Assembly: GCF_008386505.1 (NCBI RefSeq)
Contig: NZ_VUNZ01000005.1
Coordinates: forward strand, 1-64,000
DNA: 64,000 nt
Direction: 5' to 3'
Source of the DNA: Chryseobacterium sediminis
GTDB taxonomy: Bacteria > Bacteroidota > Bacteroidia > Flavobacteriales > Weeksellaceae
Shown: in pieces, positions 16,158-23,924 of the stretch
How positions within the stretch are numbered: position 1 is the stretch's first letter
Layout of the letters: each line of letters starts with the position of its first letter
The notes under the pieces: model-generated
The model's input: the letters and a program-made list of their open reading frames with translations, nothing else
The model's database searches: none
What the model was told of the DNA's origin: nothing
Program-made: the position numbers and the translations under genes

Positions 16158-17234
16158 TTATTTATAAGATATGGGTAAAATATTTTCTGATTGTTGATTG
16201 AGCGGCAGTAGGAACTGATTGAGCAATGTTCTTCCGTTGTTGATATGAACCTCAATTTCAGGCTTCCTTTTTGCTTCGTATTTTCTGAAGGCCTCTGTTG
16301 TATTTTCCTCTTCAACTAAGTATTTCGTTAATAGAGAAGAGTCTTTTAACGCAGAGGTTACTCCCTGGCTTGTAAATGGAATCAATGGGTGAGCTGCATC
16401 TCCAATGAATACAGTGTTTTCTTTATAAAAAGGATTTAGTTTTTCAAGTTCATACACACGCCACAAATGTACGTTCTTATAGTCCGATTTCTGTATGATT
16501 GATGGGACTAAAGGATGCCAGCTTTCAAATACTTCAAGCATATATTTCCTTAGATTCTCTGCTGAACACTCGTTGATCATATATTTTTCATTATCAAACT
16601 GTGAATACCAAAGAATGGTGTTATCGGTAAGTTTAAGAATCCCAAAAGTCAACCCGCCTTCTTCATGATGGAATTTTATAAAATCATTTTCAACAGAATC
16701 CGCAATTTCCTTATCCTGAATGATATTGACTACTTCACTTTCCCTTACCAGTTTCATGGTTTCATCTTTAAAAATACTGCTTCTGATACGACTTTTAGAA
16801 CCATCGGAAATAATAATGATGTCTTCATCAATATCCCTTCTGTCCGAAAGTTTCATTTTTCCCTTCTGTTGATCATCCGGGATGATGGTTTGTTCGTAGG
16901 TTATTTTTTCAGGAGATATATTTTGAGTCAGGAGATCAATTAATGCATGTCTTGAAATGGCAAAAACATGGTTAAGTTCCTTTTCTGCCAGTACTTTTCC
17001 TGTATGGGTGTACTGTATGTATTTTTTCAAAAAATTTCCATGCTTAAGAAGAAGATTAGGATCTATTATCTGATAAAGGTATTCCATCCCTTCCTGTGGG
17101 ATTAGAAAGCCATGACCTGCCAGATCTTTCTTTTTTCTTCTTTCGTAAATGTGATAATCAATCTTGTGCTTTTCTAAGTAATTCGCCATGCTTAAACCGG
17201 AAATACCGGCACCCACGACAGCAATTTTCTTCAT
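16158..17234 (-). CDS. FAD-dependent monooxygenase (PHBH fold)
   Basis: 358 aa. The N-terminal Rossmann motif is VVGAGISGLSMANYLE (about residues 5-20), followed by an ADP-ribose-binding YERR. The second FAD motif is FIGDAAHPLIPFTSQGV (about 283-299) with the following Gly/Ser-rich helix. These place it with aromatic-ring hydroxylases and related flavoprotein monooxygenases (UbiH/PHBH fold). Start ATG 17234 is preferred over 17303 because a TAATTTTG box (17301-17308) puts the transcript start inside the longer frame. Two bases separate it from the aminotransferase, implying a two-gene pathway. The substrate is unknown. Confidence 0.83.
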   Translation of the reverse strand: MKKIAVVGAGISGLSMANYLEKHKIDYHIYERRKKKDLAGHGFLIPQEGMEYLYQIIDPNLLLKHGNFLKKYIQYTHTGKVLAEKELNHVFAISRHALIDLLTQNISPEKITYEQTIIPDDQQKGKMKLSDRRDIDEDIIIISDGSKSRIRSSIFKDETMKLVRESEVVNIIQDKEIADSVENDFIKFHHEEGGLTFGILKLTDNTILWYSQFDNEKYMINECSAENLRKYMLEVFESWHPLVPSIIQKSDYKNVHLWRVYELEKLNPFYKENTVFIGDAAHPLIPFTSQGVTSALKDSSLLTKYLVEEENTTEAFRKYEAKRKPEIEVHINNGRTLLNQFLLPLNQQSENILPISYK

Positions 17235-17300
17235 TTTCGGAATAACGGATTTTTCAGGTTGGGTCTCAAGTATTTTTATATCTGTTCCATCAGATGGATA

Positions 17301-17308
17301 CAAAATTA
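17301..17308 (-). promoter_or_regulatory. -7 promoter box of the monooxygenase-aminotransferase operon
   Basis: TAATTTTG on the - strand. A TTG triplet lies 22 bases upstream. It supports the shorter start at 17234, leaving a 5'UTR of about 60 bases. Confidence 0.45.
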
Positions 17309-17417
17309 AAATTAAAAACCTTCACTATTCCAAAAAATTAATTTGATTTGGTTTTCTGAAAAATAAAAGAAAAAGATTATTCATTATATGCGATAAAGAA
17401 ACCTTTTGCCTTTTAAT

Positions 17418-17447
17418 ATAAAAAAACCGGAAAAAAATTCCGGTTTT
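17418..17447 (-). terminator. Terminator of tnaA
   Basis: AAAACCGGAA and TTCCGGTTTT form a 10-bp stem, followed on the - strand by a T run, directly after the stop at 17452. Confidence 0.85.
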
Positions 17448-17451
17448 ATGA

Positions 17452-18828
17452 TTAAGCTTTTTCAAGCTGAACTGTAAAGTGTCTTAAGATTTCCGGTTCC
17501 CAGGTAATCTTGTATCCTTTTGCTATTTCGTCACGTCTTTCATAGACGTTCTTAATAGCAGCAGCGATATAATCCATATGGTTGTTGGTATAGGTTCTTC
17601 TAGGAATTGCCAGACGTACCAATTCTAATTTTGGATAACGGTTTTCTCTTGTTGCAGGATCTCTGTCAGCCAATAGTGTTCCTATTTCTACAGTTCTGAT
17701 CCCTGCTTCTTTATAAATTTCAAGACCTAATGTCTGTGCCGGATATTCTTCACGGGAAACATTCGGAAGGAAGTTTAAAGAATCAATGAATACAGCGTGT
17801 CCTCCGATTGGTTTTTGAACGGGAATTCCATATTCAATCAGTTTATTCCCCAGATATTCAACCTGAGAAATTCTGCTTTCAAGATAAGCAAACTCAGTAG
17901 CTTCATCAAGACCTACAGCTAATGCAGCCATATCTCTTCCAGCCATTCCTCCGTAGGTAATAAAACCTTCGTAAATGATGGTGAAGTTGGATGCTTTTCT
18001 GAATACTTCTTCATTATTCAAAGCGATGAATCCACCGATATTTACTAAACCATCTTTTTTAGAGCTCATTGTCATCCCATCTCCATAAGAGAAAATTTCC
18101 TTACAGATTTCTTTGATGCTTCTGTTTTCCTGTCCTGCTTCTCTTTTTTTGATGAAGTAAGCATTCTCAGCAAATCGCGCTGAATCAAAGAATACGGGGA
18201 TTCCATATTGGTCAGAAAGTGCTTTTACAGCCTTCATGTTTTCTAATGATACAGGCTGTCCTCCTGAAGAGTTACATGTAATGGTAATTAAGCAGAAAGG
18301 GATATTTTCTTTTGGGTGACTTTTATAAACTTCTTCAAGCTTCTCAAGGTTGATATTTCCTTTGAAAGGGTGAAGATCATTAATATCAAAAGCTTCATCA
18401 ATAGTACAGTCGATGGCGTGTGCCTTTCTGATCTCGATATGTCCTTTTGTTGTGTCAAAATGAGAGTTCCCTGGAACTACATCACCTTCTTTTACCAATA
18501 CTGAGAAAAGAACGTTTTCTGCAGCTCTTCCCTGGTGAGTTGGTAATAAGTATTTGAATCCTGTAATGTTCTCTACAGTTTTCTGTAATTGCTCAAAAGA
18601 GCGGGATCCTGCGTAGCTTTCATCTCCGGTCATCAAAGCAGACCATTGTCTATCAGACATTGCTCCAGTTCCTGAATCGGTAAGCAGGTCAATATAAACA
18701 TGTGAAGATCTTAAATTGAAAAGGTTATAATTAGCTTCTTTAAGCCATTGTTCTCTTTCTTCTCTGGTAGATTGGTAGATTTCCTCCACCATTTTGATGC
18801 GGAATGGTTCCGCGTACGGTAAATTCAT
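17452..18828 (-). CDS. tnaA: Tryptophanase (L-tryptophan indole-lyase)
   Basis: 458 aa, beta-eliminating lyase family. It splits tryptophan to indole, pyruvate and ammonia with PLP and K+. Motifs: AEPFRIKMVE, IDLLTDSGTGAMSD, THQGRAAENV and the PLP site SKKDGLVNIGG. The alternative is tyrosine phenol-lyase. TPL has Arg in the 'SVERG' motif and Phe in 'RFFTARF'; here the equivalents are VEIGT and RHFT, as in tryptophanases. This agrees with the indole-positive phenotype of Chryseobacterium. There is no TnaC-like leader or TnaB permease next to it. The gene is monocistronic. Confidence 0.93.
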   Translation of the reverse strand: MNLPYAEPFRIKMVEEIYQSTREEREQWLKEANYNLFNLRSSHVYIDLLTDSGTGAMSDRQWSALMTGDESYAGSRSFEQLQKTVENITGFKYLLPTHQGRAAENVLFSVLVKEGDVVPGNSHFDTTKGHIEIRKAHAIDCTIDEAFDINDLHPFKGNINLEKLEEVYKSHPKENIPFCLITITCNSSGGQPVSLENMKAVKALSDQYGIPVFFDSARFAENAYFIKKREAGQENRSIKEICKEIFSYGDGMTMSSKKDGLVNIGGFIALNNEEVFRKASNFTIIYEGFITYGGMAGRDMAALAVGLDEATEFAYLESRISQVEYLGNKLIEYGIPVQKPIGGHAVFIDSLNFLPNVSREEYPAQTLGLEIYKEAGIRTVEIGTLLADRDPATRENRYPKLELVRLAIPRRTYTNNHMDYIAAAIKNVYERRDEIAKGYKITWEPEILRHFTVQLEKA

Positions 18829-18920
18829 GAGTTAAATTATGTTTTAAATTGTTTGTAAAGAAAATGTGTTTGAAAATAATTTTCAAAATTCATCAATGTA
18901 TACATAAGGCTTTGGAAGTA

Positions 18921-19538
18921 TTATTCCGGAGCTTTAAATATATTTTCATCAGAATGGAATCCGGCTACACCGCCGCTCACTGCAAACTTCATTGCAGAAG
19001 CAGCTGTCATTCCCACTACAGGTTTGATGTTTTTTTCTTCAGTAACAATTACCCAGCCCGAGATGGCGTACGAGTGGGGAAGATATACCGCAACGTAATT
19101 ATGCTTGTCAACGTCCGACATTTCTTTTTGAGTTAAAAAACCGATTCTCCAGATCTCTGGATTTTGATTGGTTTTTACCCATACAGGATCGTTGAATTTT
19201 TTCTTATCACCTACAAATGAAGACATTACGTCTTTCGTAGGAGTGTAAATATGTTTTACTCCCGGAGTTTTCTCCAGTAAGCTGTCCATCGTATCGAAAA
19301 AGAACCTTCCGACCACGAATTTATTTCCCAAATACCCTAAAATAGCTGTAAATAAAATAATTGATACAAAAACAAGCCCTGGAATCTGCTTTGCAAGAGA
19401 CGGAACAAGATTGTCTATTGCACTTACAATATACCAGATTACAAAAATGGTAAGCCCGATAGGACCAATAATAACCAGCCCCTGAAAAAAGTTCTTCAGG
19501 AATAGATTGGCAATATTTTCAAAGCTTGGCTTCTTCAA
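18921..19538 (-). CDS. DUF502 family membrane protein
   Basis: 205 aa. Two transmembrane helices (about 17-40 and 55-75) precede a soluble part containing 'TPGVKHIYTPTKDVMSSF', the DUF502 hallmark, and a C-terminal beta-rich region. Family members occur widely in bacteria and plants (COV-like) and their function is unknown. The start appears to be TTG at 19538 (MKKPSFENI); no better ATG is present upstream. Its downstream neighbour is tnaA, 92 bases beyond the stop, and miaE ends 25 bases upstream, so a miaE-DUF502 unit is possible. Confidence 0.82.
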   Translation of the reverse strand: MKKPSFENIANLFLKNFFQGLVIIGPIGLTIFVIWYIVSAIDNLVPSLAKQIPGLVFVSIILFTAILGYLGNKFVVGRFFFDTMDSLLEKTPGVKHIYTPTKDVMSSFVGDKKKFNDPVWVKTNQNPEIWRIGFLTQKEMSDVDKHNYVAVYLPHSYAISGWVIVTEEKNIKPVVGMTAASAMKFAVSGGVAGFHSDENIFKAPE

Positions 19539-19562
19539 TGTGTATTCTTTACTGTTTCTATT

Positions 19563-20141
19563 TTAACCGTGAATGGTTTCTTTGTTTCCGTAGGATTTAA
19601 TGATGCTGGCTTCGTATTCCAGCCATTCTTCCCAACGTTTATTTACTTTTTCAGGATTTCCAAGCTGTCTTGCAAATCCAATGAATGTAGTATAATGGTT
19701 GGCTTCAGAAATCATGAGTTCTTTGTAGAAGACTTTAAGTTCTTCGTCTTTGATGTTTTCGGTAAGAACTTTGAATCTTTCACAGCTTCTAGCCTCAATC
19801 ATAGCTGCAAAAAGCATCTTATCTACGATGAGGTCTTCTCTTGTTCCCTGAACGATAAATTTCGCCAGTTCATTCACATAATCATCTTTTCTTGCTCTTC
19901 CAAAGGTATGTCCTCTTTTTTTAATGATCTCATGCACCTGATTGAAATGATCCAGTTCCTCCTGTGCAATGGCAAGGAGTTCTGTCACAATCTCAGGATA
20001 TTCCGGAAGCATTGTAATCAGGCCTATGGCATTGGTGGCTGCTTTTTGCTCACACCAGGCATGATCTGTTAAAATTTCTCCGATGTTTCCTTCTGCAATA
20101 TTTGCCCACCTTGGATCGGTAGGTAGTTTCAACTTAAACAT
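19563..20141 (-). CDS. miaE: tRNA-(ms2io6A)-hydroxylase
   Basis: MiaE-like (192 aa), a ferritin-fold di-iron monooxygenase that hydroxylates the isopentenyl group of ms2i6A at tRNA position 37. Iron ligands fit EELDHFNQVH, EARSCERF and SEANHYTTF. It works after MiaA and MiaB, and miaB is also in this window (44380), though far away. Length matches the family. Bacteroidota homologues are routinely assigned by similarity, and hydroxylation has been shown mainly in Salmonella and Pseudomonas, so the exact product is inferred. Confidence 0.88.
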   Translation of the reverse strand: MFKLKLPTDPRWANIAEGNIGEILTDHAWCEQKAATNAIGLITMLPEYPEIVTELLAIAQEELDHFNQVHEIIKKRGHTFGRARKDDYVNELAKFIVQGTREDLIVDKMLFAAMIEARSCERFKVLTENIKDEELKVFYKELMISEANHYTTFIGFARQLGNPEKVNKRWEEWLEYEASIIKSYGNKETIHG

Positions 20142-20215
20142 GTTGTAAAATTTCTGTAAATTTAAACAAATTGAGGTAAGAAATGTGACTTTATTTCAAT
20201 TTGAACGTTAAAGTC

Positions 20216-21304
20216 TTAAGAGGCGGTCTTTCTTCTTAGGAATTCCAAAATATTCCAACCCCAGCTATCTACTTTTTTTAATCCGGCAGAGATCATGAAG
20301 GCTAATATGATATTAATACCATAAATAATGATCATTAAAATCCACCAAGGCATATTTTCTTTTAACGGAACAACCAGAAAATACACCAATGAAGAACTTA
20401 TTCCCTGTGCAAAATAGAAGAAAATAGCATTCTTTCCGATGTGGGTAATGAAATTCTCTTTTGTGATCTTTAATCGGTTATAAAGAACAAATAATGTTAC
20501 CAGAGAGAATAATGTCCAGATGATATAAGGGATTTTTGGAGGGAATTTGTTTTTATTGATCTTATAGAAAATTTCTCCTCCATAATACCAGAACATCCAT
20601 ACAAGAGCGATTCCTACTAGTGTATATAATATAGGGATTGCTTTTGCGGGGATTTTTTTTCCTCGCATTGTATGACCAATTAAAAATACAGCGAGATAAA
20701 AGGCGACGTATCCTACTTGTCCTGTTGGATAATATTCCGGGAAGATGTTGAATAATAAAGTTAAGCCAATGCAAAGTCCGATGAACCAATTGATATGTCT
20801 CGGAAAGAACCTTAAGATAAGGACTCCAAAAACCGTTAGAACATAATACACTTTAAGATACCAGAAGCTACCCATCACCACAGGAAAAGTATCAGCATTA
20901 GTATATTGATGCAGATACCAGTTGCCAAGATTTTCCCATTGAGGAATTGTTGAAATGCTGGTTGTAGAATATTTAGATCCAAATGTGGAATAAAAGCTTT
21001 GAAGCCATTCCATCGAAAAGAAACTCAGTCCAAAAACTTTAAAGAAATAATCTAAAAAGAACAGGAAAGTCACAAATATCATATAGGTAATCTGCAGTTT
21101 CAGCAGTCGGTACAATGTTTTTTCAATATTGGCTCCGGAAGTAATCCCACTTAGAGCATAAAAAAGAGCCACGTCAAAAACAAGCGAAAAGACTCTTACT
21201 TCTGTAGGAATATAAAACTGTCCAGACCAGAAAGCAGTATGGATAAATATGATAGAAAGTGTTGCCAGCCCTTTGGCGAAATCAATATAGAGATCTCTGT
21301 TCAT
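20216..21304 (-). CDS. Acyltransferase 3 family membrane protein
   Basis: 362 aa with about ten transmembrane helices. The N-terminal 'YIDFAKGLATLSIIFIHTAFW' carries the conserved histidine of the acyltransferase 3 (PF01757) family, which transfers acetyl or other acyl groups to sugars of surface polymers. No glycosyltransferase or polysaccharide genes are nearby, so the acceptor is unknown. It is single, ending 75 bases before the miaE start region. The start ATG follows an AT-rich leader. Confidence 0.83.
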   Translation of the reverse strand: MNRDLYIDFAKGLATLSIIFIHTAFWSGQFYIPTEVRVFSLVFDVALFYALSGITSGANIEKTLYRLLKLQITYMIFVTFLFFLDYFFKVFGLSFFSMEWLQSFYSTFGSKYSTTSISTIPQWENLGNWYLHQYTNADTFPVVMGSFWYLKVYYVLTVFGVLILRFFPRHINWFIGLCIGLTLLFNIFPEYYPTGQVGYVAFYLAVFLIGHTMRGKKIPAKAIPILYTLVGIALVWMFWYYGGEIFYKINKNKFPPKIPYIIWTLFSLVTLFVLYNRLKITKENFITHIGKNAIFFYFAQGISSSLVYFLVVPLKENMPWWILMIIIYGINIILAFMISAGLKKVDSWGWNILEFLRRKTAS

Positions 21305-21382
21305 TATAGATTATTGGAAGTTTTTTATTTTTTCAAAAATACAAACAAATTGATTTTATAGAACATAAAAAGCTTTTAAAAG

Positions 21383-21415
21383 CAAAAAAAGGGGCGGAAC
21401 ATACTGCCCGCCTCC
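21383..21415 (-). terminator. Terminator of the Zn-metallopeptidase gene
   Basis: On the - strand GGAGGCGG pairs with CCGCCCC (one bulge) and is followed by TTTTTTT. It lies just after the stop codon at 21449. Confidence 0.75.
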
Positions 21416-21448
21416 TTTCTTAAATATGCTAAAAATGAATGTTCTCGT

Positions 21449-22336
21449 TTATTGAAGATGTTTAAATTCTTCTGCAGAAATTTCTCCAGACTGAATTTTT
21501 CTCAGCTCATCTATATATTGACTCATGTATGCATCAATTTCAGGATTCACTGTATTCTTAGCCATCTTATAAGTTCCGTTTAATACTCCCTGATAATAAT
21601 AGAAGAAGTTATAATCGAAATTAGAAGCATTAAGATCATACTGTCCCAAAAGGAATCCTAAACGAACTGCTGATCTTCTTTGTGCAGGAGTTCCGTGGTG
21701 TCCCGGATTGGTGGTCTGATAATCCCCGATGCTTTGCGCAAACTCGTAAGCTGCTGCAATTTCAGGAAAGCTGGTTTTATTATAACCATTAGGTCTTCTC
21801 AGGTAGTATCCTGCAAAACCGTCTGCTTCAAGCTCGTTGGGTCTTGCTGTGTTTTCACTTACTGAAGGAAGTCCAAAGATATACTGCAGCTGATGTCCGT
21901 ACTCGTGAGCAAGGATCATTGCATTAACAATATCGCCTCCTTTTGATTTTGCGTCATAATAGATGGCATATCCATAATAAATCTTTCCGGTAGAATAGGA
22001 AATCGCATTGTACGTTGAATTGAAATTGGATGCATCATTTACAAATCGCAGCGTAGGATTGCTTCTTCCCCATAGACTTGCAATTTTAGTCATCTGACTG
22101 TTCATAAAATTGGTGTCTGTGGAATTCTGAAGTCCGGTTAGTAAAACTGAATTCGCGCTCCAGTTATTATCTACATAAGAGCAGATTTTTTCCAGATCTC
22201 CCGGCTGATCAATTTTTGCACTAAGTTCTTGTTGCTGAGGTTGAACACTGTTGTCCATTTGGTCATCACTACATGCTGTCAATGAAGTTACAGCAATGGC
22301 GCCTGCTAGTAAGCAGAGATTAAAGTTTCTTTTCAT
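21449..22336 (-). CDS. Zinc metallopeptidase lipoprotein (HExxH)
   Basis: 295 aa. The signal peptide ends in a lipobox (VTSLTAC), so this is a surface or periplasmic lipoprotein. The Zn site is ILAHEYGHQLQYIFGL, with the downstream glutamate in ELEADGFAGYYL. This HExxH...ExxAD arrangement fits the neutral zinc metallopeptidase (YpfJ-like) class. The C-terminal 'ERRKIQSGEISAEEFKHLQ'-type tail is polar. Start is placed at 22336 (MKRNFNLCLL) because it begins the signal peptide; 22348 adds four residues. It is single with its own terminator. The substrate is unknown. Confidence 0.85.
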   Translation of the reverse strand: MKRNFNLCLLAGAIAVTSLTACSDDQMDNSVQPQQQELSAKIDQPGDLEKICSYVDNNWSANSVLLTGLQNSTDTNFMNSQMTKIASLWGRSNPTLRFVNDASNFNSTYNAISYSTGKIYYGYAIYYDAKSKGGDIVNAMILAHEYGHQLQYIFGLPSVSENTARPNELEADGFAGYYLRRPNGYNKTSFPEIAAAYEFAQSIGDYQTTNPGHHGTPAQRRSAVRLGFLLGQYDLNASNFDYNFFYYYQGVLNGTYKMAKNTVNPEIDAYMSQYIDELRKIQSGEISAEEFKHLQ

Positions 22337-22482
22337 ATATAAATTCAATTTGGTAAAACGAAGGTATGAAATTATCTCTTAAGTGTGAGTACATTATTAA
22401 AAAAAATTATTCAAAACATAGTGAATAGGATTTATATTAAAAAAACATTGCTTTGATTGTAAGCTATTTAGAAAATTATATG

Positions 22483-22490
22483 TATATTTG
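22483..22490 (+). promoter_or_regulatory. -7 promoter box of rplU-rpmA
   Basis: TATATTTG fits the consensus exactly, with a TTG 23 bases upstream and a 30-base leader to the rplU ATG. Confidence 0.6.
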
Positions 22491-22520
22491 CACCTCGAAA
22501 TAACTAAAAATTTATAAACA

Positions 22521-23099
22521 ATGTTTGCAATTGTAGAAATAGCAGGGCTTCAATACAAAGTTGAGCAAGACCAGAAGTTGTTTGTAAACCGTTTAAAAGG
22601 AGATAAAGGAGGAAAAGTTTCTTTCGATAAAGTTCTTCTTACTGTAAACGGTGCAATCACTGTAGGCGCCCCAGCTGTAAACGGAATCACTGTAGAAGCA
22701 GAGATCCTTGACCACGTTAAAGCTGATAAAGTAATCGTTTTCAAAAAGAAAAGAAGAAAAGGTTACAAAGTGAAAAACGGTCACAGACAATCTTTAACTC
22801 AAATCGTAATCACTGGTATTACTGGTTTTGAAGGTGGAGCTAAAAAAGCTGCTGCTAAAAAAGAAACTGTGAAAGGTGAAGTTCTTTCTGACAACGCAAC
22901 TGTTAACTTTGGTGAAGATCACGAATTGAACTATCACTTAAAGAAAAACAACTTGTCTCAGTCTAAAGAGAACAGAGAAACTTTAATTACTTTAGGTAAA
23001 GCAGTTAAAGTGGAATTAGAAAAGAATATTCTTACTCATGAAGAAGTAGATGCTGCTATCATTAAGAATATCGATCAATTTAAAGCACTTAATAAATAA
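22521..23099 (+). CDS. rplU: 50S ribosomal protein L21 with a C-terminal extension
   Basis: Residues 1-105 are L21 (MFAIVEIAGLQYKVEQ, KADKVIVFKKKRRKGYKVKNGHRQ), a 23S rRNA-binding protein of the large subunit. E. coli L21 has 103 residues. Here a Lys/Ala-rich linker and about 85 extra residues follow, predicted helical at the end (ETLITLGKAVKVELEKN...). Extended L21 proteins occur in flavobacteria and the tail has no assigned role. The gene is followed after 12 bases by rpmA, the usual rplU-rpmA pair, with a strong promoter and terminator. Confidence 0.97.
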   Translation: MFAIVEIAGLQYKVEQDQKLFVNRLKGDKGGKVSFDKVLLTVNGAITVGAPAVNGITVEAEILDHVKADKVIVFKKKRRKGYKVKNGHRQSLTQIVITGITGFEGGAKKAAAKKETVKGEVLSDNATVNFGEDHELNYHLKKNNLSQSKENRETLITLGKAVKVELEKNILTHEEVDAAIIKNIDQFKALNK

Positions 23100-23111
23100 T
23101 CCAGTAATAAA

Positions 23112-23369
23112 ATGGCACACAAGAAAGGAGTCGGTAGTTCCAAGAACGGTAGAGAGTCTCACTCTAAAAGATTAGGTGTGAAGATTTTCGGAGGACAAGC
23201 AGCTATTGCCGGAAATATTATTGTTAGACAAAGAGGTACTCAGCACCACCCAGGTGATAACGTGGGAATCGGTAAAGATCACACTTTGTTTGCATTAGTA
23301 GATGGTAAAGTAGTTTTCAGAAAGAAAGCAAACAACAGATCTTTTGTATCTGTAGAACCAAACGCATAA
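23112..23369 (+). CDS. rpmA: 50S ribosomal protein L27
   Basis: 85 aa, standard length. MAHKKGVGSSKNGRESHSKR begins the flexible N-terminal arm that reaches the peptidyl-transferase centre, and 'GTQHHPGDNVGIGKDHTLFAL' is the conserved core. There is no cleavable N-terminal presequence of the Firmicutes type. It is co-transcribed with rplU. Confidence 0.98.
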   Translation: MAHKKGVGSSKNGRESHSKRLGVKIFGGQAAIAGNIIVRQRGTQHHPGDNVGIGKDHTLFALVDGKVVFRKKANNRSFVSVEPNA

Positions 23370-23392
23370 TTTTTAAGCGTTTTATAAAAATT

Positions 23393-23426
23393 AAATCCTC
23401 AGCATTTGCTGAGGATTTTTTTTGTT
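23393..23426 (+). terminator. Terminator of rplU-rpmA
   Basis: AAATCCTCAGCA (23393-23404) pairs with TGCTGAGGATTT (23407-23418), followed by a long T run. Confidence 0.9.
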
Positions 23427-23477
23427 CTTACAATTATAATAATGTTTTAATATATTCAAATGTTTGTGAAATATTTT

Positions 23478-23485
23478 TATATTTG
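23478..23485 (+). promoter_or_regulatory. -7 promoter box of the first tandem leader-peptide gene
   Basis: TATATTTG; transcription would start near 23491, placing the whole conserved element (23510-23541) inside the 5'UTR. Confidence 0.55.
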
Positions 23486-23509
23486 TTAACTATTCAATTA
23501 TGAATTAGT

Positions 23510-23541
23510 TGCAAGAGCCGAAAAGCATAAAGAGTAGGCAA
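23510..23541 (+). promoter_or_regulatory. Conserved 5'UTR element, copy 2 (candidate pseudoknot)
   Basis: CCGAAAAGC (23518-23526), five bases, GAGTAGG (23532-23538), 21 bases before the ATG at 23560. Helix 1 pairs 23510-23512 with 23525-23527 (TGC/GCA); helix 2 pairs 23517-23519 with 23537-23539 (GCC/GGC). Confidence 0.6.
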
Positions 23542-23559
23542 ACAATAAAACAAATATCC

Positions 23560-23727
23560 ATGAAAAATTTAAAAAAATTGACCAAAAAGAATTTAAAAGA
23601 ACTAACCGGAGGAGTAGCGGCAGTTTGTCCTTCTATGTTTCAGTCCTGTGATGAATGGTGCAGATGGTCGCCTTGGCAAAAATCACACTGTATGCTTTCT
23701 CAGCCATGTACAGAATGCTTTGAATAA
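23560..23727 (+). CDS. Cys-rich peptide with double-glycine leader, tandem copy A, 55 aa
   Basis: The leader MKNLKKLTKKNLKELTGG ends in a classic Gly-Gly cleavage site. The 37-residue core has six cysteines spaced C-x6-C-x3-C-x9-C-x5-C-x2-C and three Trp. The neighbour at 23925 has nearly the same pattern, so the two arose by duplication. Translation from an upstream ATG at 23509 would add 17 residues but would run through the conserved UTR element, so 23560 is used. Peptides with this leader are called bacteriocin-like in Chryseobacterium. The activity is not known, and neither an immunity gene nor an export ABC transporter is adjacent. Confidence 0.78.
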   Translation: MKNLKKLTKKNLKELTGGVAAVCPSMFQSCDEWCRWSPWQKSHCMLSQPCTECFE

Positions 23728-23758
23728 TATTAAATAGAATCCTCTTTAAGGCTTTGGA

Positions 23759-23793
23759 AAGCTGAGCCCAATTTTAAGGTTCAGCTTTTTTAT
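23759..23793 (+). terminator. Terminator after tandem leader-peptide copy A
   Basis: AAGCTGAGCC (23759-23768) pairs with GGTTCAGCTT (23778-23787, one G-U), followed by T's. Copies A and B therefore have separate transcripts. Confidence 0.8.
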
Positions 23794-23840
23794 TTTAAGT
23801 TAAAAAGTCTAAATAATATCCTTTGGTGGTGAAATAATTA

Positions 23841-23848
23841 TATATTTG
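23841..23848 (+). promoter_or_regulatory. -7 promoter box of the second tandem leader-peptide gene
   Basis: TATATTTG, identical to the box of copy A. A TTG lies 15 bases upstream. The predicted start near 23854 puts the conserved element in the 5'UTR. Confidence 0.55.
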
Positions 23849-23869
23849 TTCACAATCAAATAAAAATCA

Positions 23870-23902
23870 TTGCGGCAGCCGAAAAGCAGAGAGAGTAGGC
23901 AA
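23870..23902 (+). promoter_or_regulatory. Conserved 5'UTR element, copy 3 (candidate pseudoknot)
   Basis: CCGAAAAGC (23879-23887), five bases, GAGTAGG (23893-23899), 25 bases before the ATG at 23925. Helix 1 pairs 23871-23873 with 23886-23888 (plus a T-G pair); helix 2 pairs 23878-23880 with 23898-23900. Confidence 0.6.
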
Positions 23903-23924
23903 CAAATAAAAACTAAATATAATC

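Noticed and set aside
17452..18828. Tyrosine phenol-lyase instead of tryptophanase
   Set aside because: The positions equivalent to the TPL-specific Arg and Phe read VEIGT and RHFT, as in tryptophanases.
19569..20072. 167-codon open frame on the + strand
   Set aside because: Antisense to miaE; Phe/Cys-rich composition is typical of a shadow of a helical protein gene.
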